From assembly GCA_012026925.1 (NCBI GenBank), contig VEPJ01000097.1:1-34211 (forward strand): a DNA stretch of 34,211 nucleotides, given 5' to 3'. Below, piece after piece: positions 1 to 7,383 of this stretch. The notes below the pieces were generated by a model, which had not been told where the DNA came from, did no database searches, and saw only the letters and a list, made by a program, of their open reading frames with translations. This DNA comes from Gammaproteobacteria bacterium. Its GTDB lineage: Bacteria; Pseudomonadota; Gammaproteobacteria; Steroidobacterales; Steroidobacteraceae. Position numbers and translations under genes: made by a program. The number at the start of each line of letters is the position of its first letter. Position 1 is the first letter of the stretch.

Positions 1-1
1 C

Positions 2-286
2 GAGGGCTTCCTGCGCCAGTCGTCGTTCTCGAAGGTCGACCGCTACTGCTCGCCGGCGCGGCAGGTCGCGATGATCACGATCCTGCTGCACTTCATGGAC
101 CGCGCGGATGCCGCCGTGCAGGCGGGCATCCCGCCGGCACGCCTGGTGGAGATGAAGATCCTCCGCCAGCTGCAGCGGCTCGGCGAGGAGTTCGGCGAGG
201 GAGACCTGAAACGCCTCAGTCAGCTGCACCGCGAGGTGGACTACGAGTTCGACTCGCTGCAGCCGGTGCAAAGCCATGTTCGCTGA
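2..286 (+). CDS. atpA: V/A-type ATP synthase subunit A, C-terminal fragment (5' truncated by window edge)
   Basis: Catalytic A subunit of a rotary V/A-type ATPase; only the C-terminal helical part (about 94 residues) is in the window. The frame is open from base 2 and begins EGFLRQSSFSKVDRYCSPARQ, which resembles the conserved A-subunit stretch with a FLxQ..F..VD.YCSP pattern. It ends at a TGA that overlaps the start of subunit B by 11 bases, the tight coupling usual in these operons. The nucleotide-binding part lies upstream of the window. Identification rests on this short motif plus the certain B and D subunits that follow. The ATG at base 71 is an internal methionine, not the start. Confidence 0.87.
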   Translation, partial: EGFLRQSSFSKVDRYCSPARQVAMITILLHFMDRADAAVQAGIPPARLVEMKILRQLQRLGEEFGEGDLKRLSQLHREVDYEFDSLQPVQSHVR

Positions 287-1664
287 CCTGCTGCTCGAAG
301 GTGCCGTGTCGCGGATCGAGGGGCCGCTGCTCTTCGCCGAGCGCGAGGCCCGCGTCGGCCTCAACGCCGCGGTCGAGATCCTCGGCAGCGACGGTGGAAC
401 GCGGCTCGGCCGCGTCGCCGCGCTCGACGAGACGTCGATGGTCATCGAGGTTCTGCAGCCGACCGCAGGCCTCGGGCTAACGGGCACGAGCCTGCGCCTC
501 CGGCCCGAGCCACTGCTGTTCGGCGTCGGGCCGAACATGCTCGGCCGCGTGTTCGACAGCCTCGGCCGGCCAATCGACGGCGGCCCGCCGGTTTCCGCGC
601 GGGCGCGCATGCGCATCGAGGGGCTGGCGATCAACCCGTCGTGGCGGGCGCTGCCCCGCGACTTCATCGAGACCGGCGTCTCCGCGATCGACCTCATGAA
701 CAGCCTCGTGCGCGGGCAGAAGCTGCCGCTCTTCTCCGCCGGCGGCCTGCCCCACGACCGGCTCGCGACCGAGATCGCGCAGCGCGCGCGGCTGCGCGGC
801 GAGCAGCGCGAGGAATTCGCCATCGTGTTCGTGGGCATGGGGGTATCGCACGACACCGCCGAGCAGTTCCGCCGCGCGATGGAGTCGAGCGGCGCGCTCG
901 GCCACACGGTGCTGTTCCTGAACCTCGCCGATGAGCCCGGCATGCAGCGGCTGCTCACGCCGCGTTACGCGCTCACCGCCGCCGAGTACCTCGCGTTCGT
1001 CGAGGGGCGGCACGTGCTCGTGATCATGACGGACATGACGAACTACTGCGAGGCGCTGCGCGAGGTCTCGGCGAGCCACGGCGAGATCCCGGGCCGCAAG
1101 GGCTACCCGGGCTACATGTACTCCGACCTCGCGGCGCTCTACGAGCGCGCGGGCTGCATCCGCGGCGTGGCCGGCACCCTCACCCAGCTGCCGATCCTCA
1201 CCATGCCGGGGGACGACATCGGCCACCCGATCCCGGACCTGACCGGCTACATCACCGAGGGCCAGATCGTCCTCGACCGCGAGCTCGACCGGCGCGGCAT
1301 CTACCCGCCGATCAAGGTGCTGCCGAGCCTGTCGCGCCTGATGGATGCCGGCACCGGCGAGGGATACACGCATGCCGACCATCCCGCCCTCGCCCACCAG
1401 CTCTTCGCCGCCTACGCGCGCGCGATCCGCGTCCGAACGCTCGCGAGCGTAATGGGCGAACAGGGGCTGCCCGACGCCGACCGTGCGTTCCTCGCGTTCG
1501 GGCAACGCTTCGAGGAGCAGTTGCTGCAGCAGGCGGCCGGACGCACCCTCGAGCAGAGCATGGAGGAAGGCTGGAAGGCCCTGCGTGGCCTGCCGAGGAC
1601 GGAGCTCACCCGCCTCTCGGACGCGCAGATCAAGCGGTACCTCGCGGAGGGCGCCGATGCCTGA
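276..1664 (+). CDS. atpB: V/A-type ATP synthase subunit B
   Basis: Non-catalytic nucleotide-binding subunit of the V1/A1 head; 462 aa, the normal family length. Visible signatures are GRVFDSLGRPIDGGPP near residue 90, the region SAGGLPHD near 155 where catalytic subunits carry a P-loop (absent here, as expected for B), and TMPGDDIGHPIPDLTGYITEGQ near 310-330. It overlaps the A-subunit stop by 11 bases and the D-subunit start by 8, so A-B-D are probably translationally coupled. Whether the enzyme makes or hydrolyses ATP, and whether it moves H+ or Na+, cannot be seen because the membrane-rotor genes lie outside the window. Confidence 0.96.
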   Translation: MFADLLLEGAVSRIEGPLLFAEREARVGLNAAVEILGSDGGTRLGRVAALDETSMVIEVLQPTAGLGLTGTSLRLRPEPLLFGVGPNMLGRVFDSLGRPIDGGPPVSARARMRIEGLAINPSWRALPRDFIETGVSAIDLMNSLVRGQKLPLFSAGGLPHDRLATEIAQRARLRGEQREEFAIVFVGMGVSHDTAEQFRRAMESSGALGHTVLFLNLADEPGMQRLLTPRYALTAAEYLAFVEGRHVLVIMTDMTNYCEALREVSASHGEIPGRKGYPGYMYSDLAALYERAGCIRGVAGTLTQLPILTMPGDDIGHPIPDLTGYITEGQIVLDRELDRRGIYPPIKVLPSLSRLMDAGTGEGYTHADHPALAHQLFAAYARAIRVRTLASVMGEQGLPDADRAFLAFGQRFEEQLLQQAAGRTLEQSMEEGWKALRGLPRTELTRLSDAQIKRYLAEGADA

Positions 1665-2280
1665 CATGGGCGGCGAGGTCCTGGCGACGCGCGTCGCCTT
1701 CCTCGAACTAAGGGACGAACGCCGCCTGGTGCAGGAGGGCTACGAGCTCCTCGACGAGAAGCGCGTGCTGCTCGCGACCGAGATCCTGCGGCAGCTCAGG
1801 CACTACGGCGCGCTGCAGGAGCAGCTGAGGCAGCACGAGCAGGCTGCGCGCACCGCGCACGAGGCGGCCGTGGACGCGTACGGTTTCGACGACCTCACTG
1901 GCGAGGCGAAGTGGAGCCTCGAGGACACGCTCGTACGCACGAGCACCCAGACGTTCCTCGGGCTGCACCTGGTCGAGGCCACGCTCGAGCAGCCCGCCGC
2001 GCCCGAGCAACCGCGATCCCTGCTGCCCCTGCCCGAGGCGCGGGCGTGCGCGAAGGCGTTCCGCCGGCTCCTGGAGGACCACGTCTCGATAGCTGCCTGC
2101 GCGGGAAACCTGCGGCGGCTGGCGCGCGAATACACCCGCACGGAACGTCGCGCACGGGCGCTGGAGAACGTGGTGCTGCCGGAGATCGACCAGTCGCTGC
2201 GGTTCATCGAGGAGCAGCTCGACGCCGTTGACCAGGAAGAAGCCATCCGGGTGCGCAACGCCGCCGGCGCGCGGGGCTGA
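1657..2280 (+). CDS. atpD: V/A-type ATP synthase subunit D
   Basis: Central-stalk subunit D, 207 aa. The N-terminus reads MPDMGGEVLATRVAFLELRD, followed by VQEGYELLDEKRVLLATEIL, the long N-terminal helix typical of D. A second long helix near residues 165-195 contains RRARALENVVLPEIDQSLRFIEEQLD; together these form the antiparallel coiled coil of the rotor shaft. I chose the ATG at 1657, which overlaps the end of B by 8 bases; the ATG at 1666 is an alternative. The frame is open further upstream, but that part shadows subunit B. It is the last ATPase gene of the run. Confidence 0.93.
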   Translation: MPDMGGEVLATRVAFLELRDERRLVQEGYELLDEKRVLLATEILRQLRHYGALQEQLRQHEQAARTAHEAAVDAYGFDDLTGEAKWSLEDTLVRTSTQTFLGLHLVEATLEQPAAPEQPRSLLPLPEARACAKAFRRLLEDHVSIAACAGNLRRLAREYTRTERRARALENVVLPEIDQSLRFIEEQLDAVDQEEAIRVRNAAGARG

Positions 2281-2284
2281 GCCT

Positions 2285-3709
2285 TTGCGCCTCGTCTTTG
2301 GTGCCAGCGGCTACATCGGCAGCAATCTCGTCCCGGCATTGCTCGGGGCGGGCCACCGAGTGCGCGCGACCGCTCGCAACGTCGAGGTGCTCGAGGCCCG
2401 TGGCTGGCGCGGTGTAGATCTGGTCGCGGCGGACGCGCTCGATCCGGCCTCGCTGCCCCGCGCACTCGAGGGCGTCGATACCGCGTACTACCTCGTGCAC
2501 TCGATGGCCGCGGGACGCGATTTCGCGGAGATCGACCGGCGTGCCGCCGCTAACTTCGCCCGCGCGGCGGCCGAGGCCGGCGTCCGGCGCATCGTGTACC
2601 TCGGCGGCCTGATCCCGCCCAACCCCCGTTCGGAGCACCTCCGCTCGCGCGCGGAAACGGGCGAGGTGCTGCGTGGCTTCCCGGTTCCCGTCACGGAGAT
2701 CCGTGCGGGGATGATCATAGGACCCGGTTCCGCGGCCTACGAGGTGATTCGCGACCTGGTCAACCACCTGCCGGTCATGGTCACGCCGAGCTGGGTGCGT
2801 TCCCGCTCGACACCGATCGCGTTGCCCGACCTGCTCGCCTACCTCGTGACCGTCCCGGGCCTCGCCGGGACCGCCGGGCGCGTACTCGACGTCGGCGGCC
2901 CCGACGCGGTGACGTACGAGGACATCATGCGCTGCTACGGCCGTCTCGTCGGGCGGCGCGTGCGCATCGTCGCGGTGCCCGTGCTCACGCCGCGGCTGTC
3001 GTCCTACTGGCTGCGATTCGTCACCTCGGTGCCGACCAACGTGGCACGCGCGCTGGTCGAGGGCCTCGAGCACGACTTCGTCGCCGACGACGCGGAAATC
3101 CGGCGACTGGCGCCGCGGCGGCTGATGGGGCTCGAGGAGTCGATTCGTGCGGCGATCGACGCGGACACTCGCCACGAGGTCATCGCCCGCTGGGTGGAAG
3201 GCGCGATCGCCTGCCGCAACTTCCACCCGGAATACGGCTATTACGCGATGCGCGCCGGAGCCGAGGCGAGCGGCCCGGCGAGCCCCGACGCGGTCTTCCG
3301 GACGGTCTGCACGATCGGGGGCGACCGCGGCTACTTCTTCGCGGACACGCTGTGGACGATTCGACGCGCCGTCGACTGGCTCGTCGGCGGACCGAGCTTC
3401 CGCCGGAGTCGCCGCCACCCCACGGAACTCAGGGTCGGCGACGTCATCGACTCGTGGCGCGTCATCGCGCTCGAACCGGGCCGGCGCCTGACGCTGCTGA
3501 TGGAAATGAAGGGTCCCGGGGCGGGCGTGCTCGAATTCGTCGTCTGGCCGGGCCCCGGCGGCTCGGGTTCGGCGGTCAGCGCCACGGCGTACTGGCACCC
3601 GGCCGGTTTGCCCGGCCTCGTCTACTGGTATGGACTCGGTCCGGCCCACGCCTTCCTGTTCCAGGGCCTCACGCGGACGATCCAGCGCATGGCGACGCAA
3701 GTCGTCTAG
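2285..3709 (+). CDS. SDR-family NAD(P)-binding protein with C-terminal DUF2867 domain
   Basis: Two-domain protein. The N-terminal half is a Rossmann fold of the atypical SDR/NmrA-like type: LRLVFGASGYIGSNL at the start gives the GxSGYIG dinucleotide-binding turn, with ATARN at the end of the second strand. The C-terminal part (about residues 310-470: FRTVCTIGGDRGYFFADTLW, then W-rich stretches) matches the DUF2867 domain that accompanies such SDRs. The ATG/GTG-led frame opens at 2228, inside subunit D. I prefer the TTG at 2285, four bases after the D stop, because it begins exactly at the first Rossmann strand and has GGGGCTGA just upstream. The substrate is unknown; nothing links it functionally to the ATPase. 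Confidence 0.82.
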   Translation: MRLVFGASGYIGSNLVPALLGAGHRVRATARNVEVLEARGWRGVDLVAADALDPASLPRALEGVDTAYYLVHSMAAGRDFAEIDRRAAANFARAAAEAGVRRIVYLGGLIPPNPRSEHLRSRAETGEVLRGFPVPVTEIRAGMIIGPGSAAYEVIRDLVNHLPVMVTPSWVRSRSTPIALPDLLAYLVTVPGLAGTAGRVLDVGGPDAVTYEDIMRCYGRLVGRRVRIVAVPVLTPRLSSYWLRFVTSVPTNVARALVEGLEHDFVADDAEIRRLAPRRLMGLEESIRAAIDADTRHEVIARWVEGAIACRNFHPEYGYYAMRAGAEASGPASPDAVFRTVCTIGGDRGYFFADTLWTIRRAVDWLVGGPSFRRSRRHPTELRVGDVIDSWRVIALEPGRRLTLLMEMKGPGAGVLEFVVWPGPGGSGSAVSATAYWHPAGLPGLVYWYGLGPAHAFLFQGLTRTIQRMATQVV

Positions 3710-3789
3710 CACCGCCGGCGGCTTGGGAGCAAAATCGGCGCTCCGCGGTCCAAGACCGTCGGGACCGAATCACTTCCAGGAGACTCGAG

Positions 3790-4098
3790 ATGAACAAGCT
3801 GACGTTGTCCGCCCTGATCGCCGCCCTGGCGCTGGCCGCCGCCCCGACCTACGCCGCCGACGTCGCGGCGGGCAAGAAGATTGCCGAGGGCGGGTGCGCC
3901 GACTGCCACGGCGAGAAAGGCGAGGGCGACGACGAGAACCCGAAGCTCGCCGGCATGGCGGTGGACAAGTTCACCAAGGCGATGACCGACTACCAGAGCG
4001 GCGCGCGCAACAAGGACGCGAAGATGGCGAAGGCCGCCAAGAAGCTGAGCGCGGCCGACGTGGCGAACGTCGCCGCCTACTACGCGACCCTCAAGTAA
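3790..4098 (+). CDS. small periplasmic class I cytochrome c (c553/c4-like)
   Basis: Monoheme electron carrier of 102 aa. Residues 1-22 are a Sec signal peptide ending PTYA-A. The heme site is CADCH at 36-40, followed by GEKGEGDDENPKLAG, typical of c553/c4 half-domains. Met79 in NKDAKMAKAAKKLS is the likely distal ligand, just before the C-terminal helix VANVAAYYATL. The start is supported by AGGAG seven bases before the ATG. It stands alone, convergent with the MtrB-like gene, and is a plausible periplasmic shuttle for the decaheme conduit. That role is inferred from proximity only. Confidence 0.93.
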   Translation: MNKLTLSALIAALALAAAPTYAADVAAGKKIAEGGCADCHGEKGEGDDENPKLAGMAVDKFTKAMTDYQSGARNKDAKMAKAAKKLSAADVANVAAYYATLK

Positions 4099-4106
4099 TC
4101 GCGTTG

Positions 4107-4166
4107 CCCGCGCCGGCGTCCGCCGGCGCGGGCCCGCCACGGCCTGCAGCCCCGATGCTGCAGGCC
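4107..4166. terminator. two back-to-back hairpins between convergent genes
   Basis: 4107-4132 is a perfect 12-bp inverted repeat (CCCGCGCCGGCG, then TC, then its complement). 4141-4150 pairs perfectly with 4157-4166 (GGCCTGCAGC, six-base loop). They fill the gap between the cytochrome c gene and the convergent MtrB-like gene. No T-run follows on either strand, so termination may be weak or Rho-assisted. Confidence 0.5.
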
Positions 4167-4183
4167 GCGGGGCACCCCCCCCA

Positions 4184-6334
4184 TCATTCCTCGGTCTTCT
4201 TCGCTGCGCCGGGCGCGAACGAATAGCGCAGCGACGCGGTGACGTAGTCCACGCTGTAGTTGTACGGGTCGGCGCCGAGCGCGAGCACGTTCGGCAGCGT
4301 CGCCGGCCCGATGCCGTCGAGCGCCCAGTCGTTGCTGTCGAAGCGCTCGTGCCACCACGTGAGCACGACGTCCAGCCTCTCCGACAGGTCGTACGTGAAG
4401 TCGGCCTTGAAGCTGTTCAGGTCGCTCGTCACCTTCGGGAAGTTGCCCGCTGCGACGCCCCGGATCGTCGTCCGCGAGTCGCCCGTCGCATAGGTGTAGT
4501 CGAGGTTCAGGCTCGCGCGGTCGGAGATGCGGGTCGTGAAACCGACGCCGACCGTCATGAACTCGTCGTCGACGACGCCCCTCCAGTCGGGCGACGCGAA
4601 CGCGCTGCTGCCGGACTGTTTCGTGTCGATCTTGTCCTGGCCGCCGTTCACGTACGCCGACATCTTCTCGTTGATCGCCCAGTTGACGTCGACGCCGTAG
4701 CGGCGGTCGATGCCGGACGTGAGCCCGATCTGCGACTGGTCGTAGCCGTTGTCCGCATAGAAGACGCTCGCGCTCACCGTCAGCGGCAGCGTACCCAGCG
4801 CGAGGTTCGCGACGAGATTGCCGTACGACTGGTACAGGTACGCCATGTTGTACTTGCGCATCAGCGGGTTCTGGCCGTCCGCCTGCGCGACCGACACGTC
4901 GTAGCTGCCGGACGGCTTGCGCTCCAGCGCTCCGCCGCGCACGACGATGCCGAGGTAGCCCGTCGGACGGTATTCCGCGCGGGCCCAGCCGTCGGTCAGG
5001 CGCTCCTTCGAAACCTCCTGCTCCGTGCCCGTGCGCTTGAGTTCCTTGTACTCGCCACCGAGACCGACGTTGAGGTCCTTGTAGACGTCGTAGTCCGCGC
5101 TGCCGAACAGGCGGAACCGCTCGAAGCCGTAGGCCGGGTTCGTCACCGCGCCATAGGTCGGGAAGGCGTCGGTATAGACGATCGAGCCGAACGCCGCCTG
5201 CCTGCTGCCGTCCTTGCTCTCGTCATAGGTGACGGAGCCCCGGAGCCGCAGCGGGTTCATCGGGCGCGAGGTGACGGTGAGATCCGCCCGCGTCACGTCC
5301 ACGTCGCCGCGCAGGTTCGACATCGGAAGCGGCTGCGTCGCGATGGTCGGGTTGACCGTGTACGGGAGGAAGCTCACGTCCTGCGTACCCTTGCCCGTGG
5401 CGGCCGAGAGCGCGACGGTCGTGTTCCCCGGCAGCCCGAACATGCCGGCGGAAATCGCGAACTCGTTGTAGCTGTTGTCCGGCGCGAGCGCCATCCGGCC
5501 CTCGGTCGCGCCCGGCACGCCCGGCTTGAACGGGTTCTGCCAGTCCAGGGACGCGGCTTTCGTGTTGTAGAACGACCCGTAGTAGCCGACCTCGGCGAAC
5601 CAGCGGCTCGTCTGGTAGCGCACGGTCGCCGTCACGCGGTCCGTGGCATCGTCGAGCGGCTTCAGGAGCTGCGTGGACGTGCCGCCGATGGCGCCGAACT
5701 GGCTGCGGAAGCCGCTGCGCTCGTCGCGCTTGTAATCGACGGCGAGCACGACGTCCTGGCCCAGGAAGTACTTGCCGTTGAGTCCGTAGCGGTCGTGGTC
5801 GTAGCCCACGTCCACGTTGTGCAGGTCGTCCGGCAACGAGGTCATGCCCGAGGTGCTGCCGCCGAATACCCAGTTGGCGGGCAACGTGAGGTCCTTGCTG
5901 CCGGCGCCCTTGAACGGCGTCTCGGTCGTGTCCCAGATGCTGACGGGAATGCGGTCGTAGCTGAGCCCGAACTGGTACGCGCCCTGCTTGCCGCCCTCGA
6001 TGCTGATCGCGCGCGAGTCGAGGCCGAGGTCGGTCAGCTCGTAGCTGATCCCGTAGCCGGAGTCGGACGTGTAGCCGCCCTCCGCGTCGGCAACGACGTA
6101 GCCGCCCTTGTCGGTGAGGCCGGTGTAGTCGCCGAACTTCGCGGACGATTCGCTCAGGTAACCGCCGCCGACCGTCACGGTCGACTCGTAGGACTTGCCC
6201 GGGAACGGGCACTTGGAGCACTTCCACTCGCTCGTGTCCGGCGCGGCGGGTTCGGCCGAGGCCGCGCCGGCGGCGGCGAGGCAGGAGGCGACCGCGAGCG
6301 ACAGGAGAAGACTGCGGGTTTCCATAGTGTTCAC
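4184..6334 (-). CDS. mtrB: MtrB/PioB-family decaheme-associated outer-membrane beta-barrel
   Basis: Outer-membrane porin sheath that holds an MtrA-type decaheme cytochrome and joins it to the surface decaheme lipoprotein. 716 aa from a GTG that overlaps the preceding stop (GTGA); an in-frame ATG lies three codons later at 6325. A signal peptide ends near GAASA. The mature N-terminus carries WKCSKCPF (Cys39 and Cys42 by GTG numbering), the CxxC pair typical of MtrB homologues. The rest alternates aromatic and polar residues in many beta-strands (YQFGLSYDRIPVSIWD, FKADFTYDLSERLDVVLTW) and ends with a strand LRYSFAPG. It is the last gene of the OmcA-MtrA-MtrB operon. Confidence 0.95.
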   Translation of the reverse strand: MNTMETRSLLLSLAVASCLAAAGAASAEPAAPDTSEWKCSKCPFPGKSYESTVTVGGGYLSESSAKFGDYTGLTDKGGYVVADAEGGYTSDSGYGISYELTDLGLDSRAISIEGGKQGAYQFGLSYDRIPVSIWDTTETPFKGAGSKDLTLPANWVFGGSTSGMTSLPDDLHNVDVGYDHDRYGLNGKYFLGQDVVLAVDYKRDERSGFRSQFGAIGGTSTQLLKPLDDATDRVTATVRYQTSRWFAEVGYYGSFYNTKAASLDWQNPFKPGVPGATEGRMALAPDNSYNEFAISAGMFGLPGNTTVALSAATGKGTQDVSFLPYTVNPTIATQPLPMSNLRGDVDVTRADLTVTSRPMNPLRLRGSVTYDESKDGSRQAAFGSIVYTDAFPTYGAVTNPAYGFERFRLFGSADYDVYKDLNVGLGGEYKELKRTGTEQEVSKERLTDGWARAEYRPTGYLGIVVRGGALERKPSGSYDVSVAQADGQNPLMRKYNMAYLYQSYGNLVANLALGTLPLTVSASVFYADNGYDQSQIGLTSGIDRRYGVDVNWAINEKMSAYVNGGQDKIDTKQSGSSAFASPDWRGVVDDEFMTVGVGFTTRISDRASLNLDYTYATGDSRTTIRGVAAGNFPKVTSDLNSFKADFTYDLSERLDVVLTWWHERFDSNDWALDGIGPATLPNVLALGADPYNYSVDYVTASLRYSFAPGAAKKTEE

Positions 6335-7308
6335 CGTGTAAGCGTCGCGCCCGACGGATGGTTCGAGCCGTGCACCTGCGAGTGGCAGTTCATGCAGTTA
6401 CCGAGCACGATCGTGGATACCGTCGGGCCGGTTCCTCCAGGCAGCCCGGCCGGCCCATAGGACAGGCTCGGGTGGCCCTGCTGCGAGTGGCAGGACTGGC
6501 AAAGGAGCGGACCGCGCGCCGTCAGCATCCCCGGGTTCGAGGCGCCGTGCGGCGCATGGCAGTTCGCGCAGTTCTCGGGCACCGGCGCGTGCTCCCAGAG
6601 GAACGGACCGCGCTTCTCGGCGTGGCACTCGTAGCAGGTCTGGTTGATCGTCGACTTGACGAGCTGCTTCTCGGCCGTCGTCCCGTGCGGCTGGTGGCAA
6701 TCGCTGCACGCGAGCTTGCCCTGCTTCACCGGGTGCGCGTAGGGCTTCAGGAATTCGCCGCGCTGCGCGACGTGGCAGGTGTAGCAGACGTCGGGCTGCG
6801 TGCTGCGCGCGAGCACCGGGTCCTTCGCGGCGTGCAGGTCGTGGCACGCTGCACACGGCACGTTGTTTGCGTCGTGCGGGCCGGCGTGCCAGTTCGCACT
6901 CATCGATTTCTCGTGGCAGGTGAGGCACTGCGCGTTCTGCTTCGCGACGGGCGTCACCGCCTTGCGGCCGAACTGCACCATCGGCGGCCGGCTCTCGCCC
7001 TTCTTGACCTTCTTCGTGTGGTTGCCGCCCGGCCCGTGGCAGGCCTCGCACTGCAGCTGGCCCTTGCCGAACGGGCTGCGCGCATCGTTCGGCTGGGCGT
7101 GCTTCGTGAGGAAGATCGCGTTGACGTGGTCGTCGTCGTGACAGCTCAGGCACGTGTCCGCGCCCTTCTTGCTGTACTCGACCGGCGCCGGGGCCTCGGC
7201 GGCGGGCTTGGCTTCGGCGGCCGGTGCAGTCGCCTGGCCGAGCGTGACCGCCGGCCACAGCGCTGCAACCGCGATCAGCCGATGGAGCAGAGTATGGGTG
7301 CGGTTCAT
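6331..7308 (-). CDS. mtrA: MtrA/DmsE-family periplasmic decaheme c-type cytochrome
   Basis: Decaheme wire that fills the MtrB barrel and carries electrons across the outer membrane. Ten CxxCH motifs are visible in order: CLSCH, CEACH, CLTCH, CAACH, CYTCH, CSDCH, CYECH, CANCH, CQSCH, CMNCH. The protein is 325 aa from the ATG at 7308, which has GAGG upstream and opens a clean signal peptide (MNRTHTLLHRLIAVAALWPA..). An in-frame ATG at 7365 also has a good Shine-Dalgarno (GGAGGG) but would lengthen the n-region by 19 residues. The stop overlaps the GTG start of the MtrB-like gene. MtrA, DmsE, PioA and MtoA belong to one family and cannot be separated by eye. Confidence 0.95.
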   Translation of the reverse strand: MNRTHTLLHRLIAVAALWPAVTLGQATAPAAEAKPAAEAPAPVEYSKKGADTCLSCHDDDHVNAIFLTKHAQPNDARSPFGKGQLQCEACHGPGGNHTKKVKKGESRPPMVQFGRKAVTPVAKQNAQCLTCHEKSMSANWHAGPHDANNVPCAACHDLHAAKDPVLARSTQPDVCYTCHVAQRGEFLKPYAHPVKQGKLACSDCHQPHGTTAEKQLVKSTINQTCYECHAEKRGPFLWEHAPVPENCANCHAPHGASNPGMLTARGPLLCQSCHSQQGHPSLSYGPAGLPGGTGPTVSTIVLGNCMNCHSQVHGSNHPSGATLTR

Positions 7309-7383
7309 GTGCGCCTCAGTGTTGCGTGCGGCGTCCGGAAGTGGAGCGTGAATCTCGCGTTTCATCTCGGGCACTCCCTCCGG

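Noticed and set aside
4349..6460. Plus-strand open frame of 703 codons opposite the MtrB-like gene
   Set aside because: Low-complexity composition and no family motif; the opposite strand encodes a coherent beta-barrel with signal peptide and CxxC.
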